A stretch of 33,087 nucleotides of DNA from a virus: IMG/VR virus record IMGVR_UViG_3300017735_000050, positions 1 to 33,087 of that record; one strand, 5' to 3'. The notes below the pieces were generated by a model. That model did not search any database. It worked only from the letters and a program-made list of their open reading frames with translations, and was not told where the DNA came from. Positions 1 to 6,800 of the stretch are shown here, in pieces (the first letter of the stretch is position 1; the number at the start of each line of letters is the position of its first letter). Made by a program: the position numbers and the translations under genes.

Positions 1-15
1 GGAAGCCAAGCTTCC
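1..15 (-). terminator. Possible terminator hairpin downstream of the last gene
   Basis: A perfect 6-bp inverted repeat (GGAAGC, loop of 3, GCTTCC) starts 12 bases past the stop codon of the gene ending at 28. It is GC-rich compared with its surroundings, which suits an intrinsic terminator for the minus-strand unit. The bases that would show a U-tract, and any extension of the stem, lie outside the window, so this is only a candidate. Confidence 0.35.
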
Positions 16-27
16 CGTGTATTACTT

Positions 28-270
28 TTAAATTCCACTTTCCATTCTCTGAACATTCTCATGGTGGAGATATTCAGTATAAACTTTTAGGTTTAAGTAA
101 TCACCTAATTTACTATAATCACCAATATAAAAAGTATCTTCTTTTATATCTTTGTCATATGAAAAACAAAAATCATACTCCTCTTTTGTAAGGTATGTTT
201 TTGTATTCATAATCATTTCAAATCGATTGAACTCTTGTTCTGCAAAATAAACACTTTCTGGACTCATCAT
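28..270 (-). CDS. Hypothetical 80-aa protein
   Basis: I do not recognise this protein. It is short, acidic and rich in Tyr, Phe, Glu and Asp, with no signal peptide, membrane segment or metal motif. The start has two consecutive ATG codons (270 and 267) and either could be used. No Shine-Dalgarno sequence is visible. A 75-nt gap separates it from the preceding nuclease gene, and that gap holds one of two copies of a TACCCTGTTRATAAT motif, so it may be transcribed separately. A small hairpin follows its stop codon. It is probably a real gene, because position, strand and spacing match its neighbours, but the function is unknown. Confidence 0.6.
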   Translation of the reverse strand: MMSPESVYFAEQEFNRFEMIMNTKTYLTKEEYDFCFSYDKDIKEDTFYIGDYSKLGDYLNLKVYTEYLHHENVQRMESGI

Positions 271-296
271 ATAACCTTTATTTAATGCGTTGACTT

Positions 297-312
297 AATT
301 ATCAACAGGGTA
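297..312 (-). promoter_or_regulatory. TACCCTGTTGATAATT motif, candidate early/middle promoter element
   Basis: Read on the coding strand this is TACCCTGTTGATAATT, ending 26 nt before the ATG at 270. A copy matching at 14 of 15 positions lies before the small-protein/sigma-factor operon (30881-30895). I saw this motif in no other gap. The shared position before transcription units that lack the ATATTTATAA motif suggests a second promoter or operator class. With only two copies, chance or another role cannot be excluded. Confidence 0.35.
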
Positions 313-345
313 AATATACGAAAGATAGCCCGGGTAGCCAAATTT

Positions 346-1125
346 TTACGCGGTTCTCTTTGAAGTAGTTTGGAAGGTATTTGTGTATGGTTTTGGTTTG
401 GGATTTTCAATATCAAATAACGCTTTAACATGAGTAAATATTTCTATATTTTCTTCTTGGGTACGAGGTGATTCATACACTTCCCAATTTTTACCTTTTA
501 AACGTTTGCCAGATTTATCTTCACCTCTTGATTTTGATTTTAACCATAAAACTCCAATACGGTCTATTTTTTTACCATAACATTCTTCATAACATTGGGC
601 ATATATTGCACTTTGTAAATCATAAGTGGTTTGTAAATGGTTAGATGTTTTAAAATCTATAATCCAACGTTCCATTTTACCATCTATTTCAATTTCACAT
701 ACTAAATCACAAGTACCTGCTACTTGTATTTCATCTGAAAATAGATGTACTTCCGCTTCAATTAGTGTTGGGTTATAAGTTTCCCAAAAATCTACAAATC
801 TAAGGAACATTTGCCATACATGGGTGGGCATTTTAGGATTCCCATTATCATATAAAAATGTAATTTCTTTCCCATTTAACCAATCTTCAATCATTTCATG
901 GACTAATGTACCTTCCTCAGCTGCCTTTTTAACAATCCATTCAGCACTATATCCTACTTTTTTAAGCCAGTCTTCGAAGTATTTGCCTTTTGGATAGGAA
1001 CCCAAAACATGAGTTACTGAGGGGTAATATTTACCATTTCGTCTATAATACCTTGAATCAGGCATTGTAACTTGTTGATAGTCATCTGAAATTTCTAGTA
1101 ATCTTTTGTATGATTTTTTGATCAT
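346..1125 (-). CDS. PD-(D/E)XK family nuclease (RecB/Cas4-like exonuclease)
   Basis: A 259-aa protein with the layout of a RecB-like PD-(D/E)XK nuclease. Visible elements are GTLVHEMIE (His76, Glu80), GTCDLV with Asp140, the central WIIDFKTS (Asp157, Lys159), and QSAIYAQCY (Gln171, Tyr175), the QxxxY motif of RecB and Cas4 relatives. These residues would bind a divalent metal and cut DNA. Phage members act in recombination, replication repair or host DNA degradation. I see no 4-cysteine iron-sulfur set, so a full Cas4 is unlikely. The start overlaps the primase stop (ATGA), so the two are probably translated together. The family call is strong; substrate and direction are unknown. Confidence 0.88.
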   Translation of the reverse strand: MIKKSYKRLLEISDDYQQVTMPDSRYYRRNGKYYPSVTHVLGSYPKGKYFEDWLKKVGYSAEWIVKKAAEEGTLVHEMIEDWLNGKEITFLYDNGNPKMPTHVWQMFLRFVDFWETYNPTLIEAEVHLFSDEIQVAGTCDLVCEIEIDGKMERWIIDFKTSNHLQTTYDLQSAIYAQCYEECYGKKIDRIGVLWLKSKSRGEDKSGKRLKGKNWEVYESPRTQEENIEIFTHVKALFDIENPKPKPYTNTFQTTSKRTA

Positions 1126-2051
1126 ATAGCTAGTTTTTGTTCCATTAAATCATAGTAGGTAAGTGGAACTGTATTTTGTATAAGTCTAGTGAAATTTTCG
1201 AAACCCATCTCACTCGGGTCCTTATCTTGTAAATCTACAAGATAGACTTCTTTGCCTTCTGCCATTAATCGCTCACAGAATTTCAAAGCTTGTTTAATTG
1301 CATCCCTATCTAATGCAATATAAATTTTATCTACTACAGAGGTAACTATTTTTTTCATTAAGCTACTCTGTATGTTTTTCCCTAATAGGGGAATTGCGTT
1401 TCTTTTTATAGCCATAGCATCAAATAGTCCCTCACATAAAATAACGGGTACATTCCAGTTTATTAAATGTTCATTTGGGATTACATCTCTACTTGCTGAT
1501 GGATTACGATATTTAATATATGGTTCTTTTTCAAAAGAACGAGCAGTAAAGTAATTTAGCCTACCATCTGCGTCATATGTTGGTATAATAATCATATTTT
1601 TATATAAACCTTCTTTACAGTAACCTATATTATATTTGATAATATCGTATTTACTCACGTGTCTATTTTTTAGGTACGCGAGCGCGTGCCTAGCCATAAT
1701 CCCGCTGTTATCCACGTTATTTAGGCTAATATATTCATTTGGAAGCGATACGCTAGACACAACTTGTGTCTCTTTTATTGATTTAGATGTTTTAACAAGT
1801 GATTTAAGTTCAGTAAACTTACTTACATCTGCTTTTAACTGTTTAAATAAAGAATATATAGTAGTACCTCTTACATCACAAGCCCAACAGTGCCAAGGAT
1901 TTTTACCTTCACGATTTTCTGTTAAATTAACCTCCATTTTTGGTTTATGGTGGTGACAGAAAGGACAGTGATAAGCATAATTATTTCGGGCAGTAGCTTT
2001 GCCTGAACCCAACACGGAGTTTACTAACGTAACCAATAATTGATTTACCAT
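1122..2051 (-). CDS. DNA primase with zinc-binding and Toprim domains (DnaG/T4 gp61-like)
   Basis: A 309-aa primase, which makes RNA primers for lagging-strand DNA synthesis. The N-terminus has a zinc-binding set, C29-x2-C32 and C55-x2-C58, with His-rich sequence between, as in CHC2-type domains. The Toprim core is clear: VILCEGLFDAMA with catalytic Glu207, then IYIALDRD with Asp248 and Asp250 for Mg2+, and a final DKDPSE (Asp278). It is shorter than bacterial DnaG and close to phage primases; there is no helicase domain, so a separate helicase would be expected elsewhere. It lies between two nuclease genes and overlaps the next one by ATGA. A GC-rich near-palindrome (1673-1690) sits inside the gene. 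Confidence 0.9.
   Translation of the reverse strand: MVNQLLVTLVNSVLGSGKATARNNYAYHCPFCHHHKPKMEVNLTENREGKNPWHCWACDVRGTTIYSLFKQLKADVSKFTELKSLVKTSKSIKETQVVSSVSLPNEYISLNNVDNSGIMARHALAYLKNRHVSKYDIIKYNIGYCKEGLYKNMIIIPTYDADGRLNYFTARSFEKEPYIKYRNPSASRDVIPNEHLINWNVPVILCEGLFDAMAIKRNAIPLLGKNIQSSLMKKIVTSVVDKIYIALDRDAIKQALKFCERLMAEGKEVYLVDLQDKDPSEMGFENFTRLIQNTVPLTYYDLMEQKLAI
1673..1690. repeat. GC-rich inverted repeat inside the primase gene
   Basis: The plus strand reads GGTACGCG-AG-CGCGTGCC, an 8-bp inverted repeat with one imperfect pair, in a gene that is otherwise about 70% A+T. On the coding strand it spells GGCACGCGCTCGCGTACC (residues RHALAY of the primase). It is too GC-rich to be typical of the local composition. 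It could form a stem in mRNA or be a protein-binding site; no U-tract follows, so a terminator is unlikely. Confidence 0.5.
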
Positions 2052-2069
2052 ATGTGGTAATATATGAAA

Positions 2070-2555
2070 CTATTTAACTTCAGGCACGAGATTTTCATCA
2101 AAATCTATATCTTGTAAATCTTTTGTAAAAAACTTACCTAAAATGTTATCATTAAAAAATTCATCTGGTTTTTCTAATACTTGATATATCATTTGAAATT
2201 TAATTTCAAAATATGTCATTGATTTTTTATCAGGACACATTTTTAAAATTGTACGTTCAAATTCATCTTTTTTACCCTCTAAAAGTAGTTGTTTAATATC
2301 TTTTTGGGAACCATAATAATTCATCCAATCCGATTCTTTAACTTCTAATTTATAGGTAGGACGACGTCCAACAATTCCAGTTAATGCTGCTAACTCTTTT
2401 TTACCAAGTCGCTTTTTTTTATTATGAAATAAGACTTTTTTCCCAATATATGATTTTCCAGTGGGTTTGTGTGTAACTATATAAACGAAACCAAATGTAT
2501 TTTCTGGAAATTGAGTGATGTCCCCTATTTTATGTGTTTTATAGGTCCAACTCAT
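2070..2555 (-). CDS. GIY-YIG family endonuclease
   Basis: A 161-aa protein with a GIY-YIG nuclease signature: FVYIVTHKPTGKSYIGKK (residues 23-40), in which the GIY strand appears as F-V-Y-I-V and the YIG strand is intact (Tyr36-Ile37-Gly38). Downstream are DWMNYYGSQKDI (76-87) and Glu117 in MTYFEIKFQ, a fair candidate for the metal-binding glutamate. Between them is a basic stretch (45-53, 64-72) suited to DNA contact. It is a stand-alone gene between the fibre genes and the primase, as free-standing homing endonucleases often are, but a resolving or host-degrading role is also possible. An ATATTTATAA motif lies 19 nt before the ATG. Confidence 0.8.
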   Translation of the reverse strand: MSWTYKTHKIGDITQFPENTFGFVYIVTHKPTGKSYIGKKVLFHNKKKRLGKKELAALTGIVGRRPTYKLEVKESDWMNYYGSQKDIKQLLLEGKKDEFERTILKMCPDKKSMTYFEIKFQMIYQVLEKPDEFFNDNILGKFFTKDLQDIDFDENLVPEVK

Positions 2556-2574
2556 ATGTTTGTTTTAAAGTTAA

Positions 2575-2584
2575 TTATAAATAT
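2575..2584 (-). promoter_or_regulatory. ATATTTATAA motif (candidate late promoter) before the GIY-YIG gene
   Basis: Coding-strand ATATTTATAA, 19 nt before the ATG at 2555, in an 80-nt gap. It is one of seven copies found only in gaps in this window. No -35-like element is apparent. Confidence 0.5.
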
Positions 2585-2586
2585 AA

Positions 2587-2600
2587 CTAAAAGATTTTAG
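2587..2600. repeat. 14-bp AT-rich palindrome (CTAAAA-GA-TTTTAG)
   Basis: A perfect 6-bp inverted repeat with a 2-bp centre lies between the stop of the BNR-repeat gene (2636) and the ATATTTATAA motif. Its stem is nearly all A/T, so it would make a weak terminator at best. It might mark the end of the long virion operon or be a binding site beside the candidate promoter. Confidence 0.35.
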
Positions 2601-2635
2601 AAATACAAATAATTATAAAATTTAAACTTTTAAAA

Positions 2636-3805
2636 TTAGGATACATCTATTAGATATATAGGACCTTGACCAACAGAGTTAGGGGCAGATGTTGGGGTGC
2701 TCCAAGTAACACCAAAATCATCTGAAAAAATATAATCTGGGGATGAACTTCCTTCATCTGACCAAAACATTGTTTCTCCACTATTTGAGATTCTAACATT
2801 TGCTGCACTTCCTTGCAGAGTTTGGGTGTTTTGAGGTAATGAAGAAGCATAGTTATCACCATATGACATTTGTGATGAAAATGGTCTTACTATCATGTAA
2901 TACTGGCCAGTTTCATTCATAACTGTACCCACGGATCCTTTCATTCCTAAATTTGTTAATCCACTATAATTTTTAGAGGAGAAATTTTCTCCATAATCTG
3001 AAGAATACCAACTATTAGTTGGACTTTGTCCATCTATAAAAATAATATATTGACCATTACCGGATATAAGTATATTCCATTTTTTACCTGAATTAGCTCC
3101 AAAAGAAGTAACATTAGTCCAAGTAGACCCATAATCTGTACTGTAATATCCATAGTTAACATAAGAAGAACCATTATAACCCCTAAAGGATAAAGCTATA
3201 AACTTACCACCAGAAGATATAGCCATGTTGTATAAATCTCTTACTCCCACAATTCCAGAAAATGTTATTTTACTAAAATTATCCCCATAATCTGTAGATA
3301 ACATCCAATTGTTATTACTTGTAGGTGGGGATTGGAGTGGTTCTAATAAACTTAATATAACTTGACCAGATTTTGAGGCAAATGTATTATTAAAATCAGA
3401 TGCAAAAGTTCCACTGGAGGGGTTGGAAAAAGTTTGACCTCCATCATTGGATATTTTTATATCTTGATAGTTAAAAGATTCACCTACTGCAACCATATAT
3501 GTTAAATTATCACTAACACCTCCTAAATTATAATTACTACTTGGCAACGTAGCAAAAGGGTTTGGGGGAGTTACAGTATTAAAAGATGTATCGTAAAGAG
3601 TTATAACACCTGAATTATTTGTGGCTATAAACCTAGCTGTACCATCAATTGGTGTATAGGGATCATCTGGACCACTACTAATAGGCCATACCAAAGTTGA
3701 ACCTTGGTATATTTTAAGTACATTAGAACTACCAAGCTTTATTTTCCCTTCAGCTGGTGTTATATGTGTTCCTGAAGTGGGACTATATATTTTAAAATCT
3801 GCCAT
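2636..3805 (-). CDS. Asp-box (BNR/sialidase-like repeat) fibre-tip or receptor-binding protein
   Basis: A 389-aa protein with at least five Asp-box motifs, S-x-D-x-G-x-x-[FW]: residues 119-126, 170-177, 222-229, 268-275 and 361-368, plus a worn copy near 313. These sit at about 50-residue spacing, as in six- or seven-bladed beta-propellers of sialidases and BNR proteins. The first 45 residues look like a separate attachment segment before a proline/aspartate-rich linker. No sialidase catalytic Arg triad or FRIP motif is evident, so binding is more likely than hydrolysis. It is the last gene of the tail block, its ATG overlapping the stop of the 1552-aa fibre (TAATG). By position and fold it is a good receptor-binding candidate; function is inferred. 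Confidence 0.65.
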   Translation of the reverse strand: MADFKIYSPTSGTHITPAEGKIKLGSSNVLKIYQGSTLVWPISSGPDDPYTPIDGTARFIATNNSGVITLYDTSFNTVTPPNPFATLPSSNYNLGGVSDNLTYMVAVGESFNYQDIKISNDGGQTFSNPSSGTFASDFNNTFASKSGQVILSLLEPLQSPPTSNNNWMLSTDYGDNFSKITFSGIVGVRDLYNMAISSGGKFIALSFRGYNGSSYVNYGYYSTDYGSTWTNVTSFGANSGKKWNILISGNGQYIIFIDGQSPTNSWYSSDYGENFSSKNYSGLTNLGMKGSVGTVMNETGQYYMIVRPFSSQMSYGDNYASSLPQNTQTLQGSAANVRISNSGETMFWSDEGSSSPDYIFSDDFGVTWSTPTSAPNSVGQGPIYLIDVS

Positions 3806-6800
3806 TATACTATAACATATAAAACATTGGATGATGGAGTTAGACCATCATAGGTTGTTTGATTTAAGGTAACAATTTCTGTTACTTGTGTTGATATAGG
3901 TGATACTGCACTACTACTAACAAAACCGTCTCCTTCAAATGATCCACTAAACACAGAAGCAGAAACTGTACCTTCTACATCTAGGTTGTTCATGAAGGTA
4001 TAACAAGATTTATCAGCTGTTAGGTTTGCACCTATTACAAATGTACAAGTATGATCTAAAATACAGTTAGATATTCCTCCTATAATAGCACTATGTGGTG
4101 AAGATCCAGATATTACGTTATCCTGTCCACCACCAATAAAAGTACAACCTACATCTGATCCTGATATTTGATTTGTATATCCTCCTATAATACTATTAAA
4201 TCCTCCCCCATCACCAAGGGTTGTGTGGATTTTGTTAAACCTTCCTCCCCCTATAAATTGCCCATATATTGGCTCATCATCCGTACCATTAGCGGGGGAT
4301 TCAATTAAGTTATTTAAACCTCCGATCATTGCACTATAGGAAGTACCTAGTTGCCCATTTGTAGGTTTTATACAGTTATAATATCCTCCAACTATTGTAC
4401 CTGTAGAACTAGCATGTAATTGATTATTAGACCCTCCAACAACAACATTATAAGATCCTGAAATGCTGCTGTTATGGGCACTATAGAAACCATTAAAAAT
4501 AGAGTTAGCGCATTGGGTATTATTATTACCTCCTATAGAAAAAATCTCTGACCCATTATTTGTGATACCTGATCCTATTATTATACCTGAACTACCTGAT
4601 ATAGTTTCTTCTACTCTAATTTCTACAGAAGAAGATATATATGATGTACCATCATACCAATCACTATCTCCCCCACCTCCACCTCCAGAGTTATCTATCC
4701 AATTTAAACCAGTACCTGTTGAAGATAATATTTGACCTGGATCTCCAGTCTTACCGGTTGAATCTGCTAAACTACATTCAATATTTAAATTATTAACAAA
4801 TGTTGTATTTGGAGCATTAGTTACAAGATCTGAACCTATAATAAATGATTTACAATGGTCTACAGTATTTTGATCTCCACCTAAGATACCACTGTAATCT
4901 GCGCCAGAACAAATTTCATTATTACTACCCGCACCAATAAATCCATAATCCGCTGATGCTGAATTTCTACTACCTCCACCTACTACAGATACAATACTTC
5001 CACTAGTTGCATTAAATTGACCACCTCCAATAAAATTACAATTACCTGCTATAGTATTAAGACATCCACCTGCTATTGTACCACCACTTCCAGTTGCAGT
5101 ATTACGTAGTCCTCCAACTATTACATTATAACTACCAGATATACAGTTTCTAGATCCTGCTCCAATAAGGTTATGTTGGCCTGAGTCTCCTGCTATAATA
5201 CTATTTCTATTACCTCCAACTATAACAGACCTTAAACCTGACCCAGTATTGAAAGTACCAGTTAAAATAGCACCATAGCTTGAATCAATTATATGGTTAC
5301 ATTGACCATTTCCAATAAAAGCAAATTGTGATCCTGTTATATGGTTGCTTGCTCCATTTACTATAGAAGAATAAATAGCATCATTATTACCACTACCAGA
5401 AATTTTATTGTTACCCCCAGTTAAAATACTACTAAAACGAGAAGAAATAAAATTATTATCACCTGCTCCAATAAAGTTATTACATGCATCATAACCACTT
5501 GCGGATATTATATTTGACCCCCCTGTTATAATTGCAGATTTACTACTAGTAAATATTATGTTGTTAGCCCCTGCTCCTATAAAGGAAAAATTTATAGTGT
5601 TACAACAAATTGCATTTGAGAGACCACCAGCAATAACACTACATTTTGCTTCTATACAGTTATTTATACCACCAACAATAGAAGAGTTAGCACTTGATAT
5701 AGTATTTGTTTGACCCCCACCAATAAAAGTACATGGACCCGTTAATGTATTATTTGACCCTCCTACTAATACGGCATGTGTTTCCTGAGATTTATTTGAG
5801 ATACCCCCTACTACAATCCCATAATTTTTGGTAGTGCAATTACAACTTCCACCCCCTATAAAACTACAAGCTCCTGATGCTGTGTTTAATATACCACCTA
5901 CTACAGTAGAAAAATCGTTATTAACTAGATTTTTACAACCTCCCAATATAGAGGTATGATTAGCAGTTGTACAATTGCAACTTCCCCCACCTATTGTTGA
6001 TCCCAGTCTACCAGATGTATGTGCTATTATATTTAATCTTCCTCCACCAATAAAAGAAGTACAACTATTACCTGATATGTAATTTGTCATTCCTCCTACA
6101 ATTGTACCATGTCCACTTCCTTGAATACAATGTCCACAACCTCCACCTATAAAACTACAGCAACTTGTTATGTTATTGCATACACCACCTACTATGGAAG
6201 AATCCTCAGTACTACTAATGCTATGAGTACGACCAGCTCCAATAAAAGAATCATTACTACTATCAATTTCATTACATCTACCTGCAATTATAGTTGAATA
6301 CGTTGAATTTGATACTATATTTAAACACCCACCACCTATAAAACTATAATCTCCTGATGCTGTATTTTTGGATCCTCCTACAATTGATGAGTATGATGAT
6401 GGTATTTTGTTCCCTAAACCACCACCTAAAAATTGATAACAATCACCTGATGTACCCCCAATGCAGTTATTTTTACCACCACCTAAAAATGCTAAGGCGT
6501 TTAATCCTGTTATACAGTTTCCTTCCCCTCCTACTAAAACATTTCTACTATTTCCAGAGTTAAGAGAGTTATTCAACCCCCCTCCAAGAAACGAATTACC
6601 TGGGTCTGCAAGAGTATTATTATTTCCTCCACCTATTACTGAATGACCACCAGTTAGAGAATTACTCCAACCACCTCCTATAAAACTATAAGTACCTGAG
6701 CCCGTGTTTAGAGTACCTCCTACTATACTTGCATAACTAGCACAAACTTCATTTGAACCTCCTGCTCCTATAAAAGAATTATTTGAACCAGAAATTTTAT

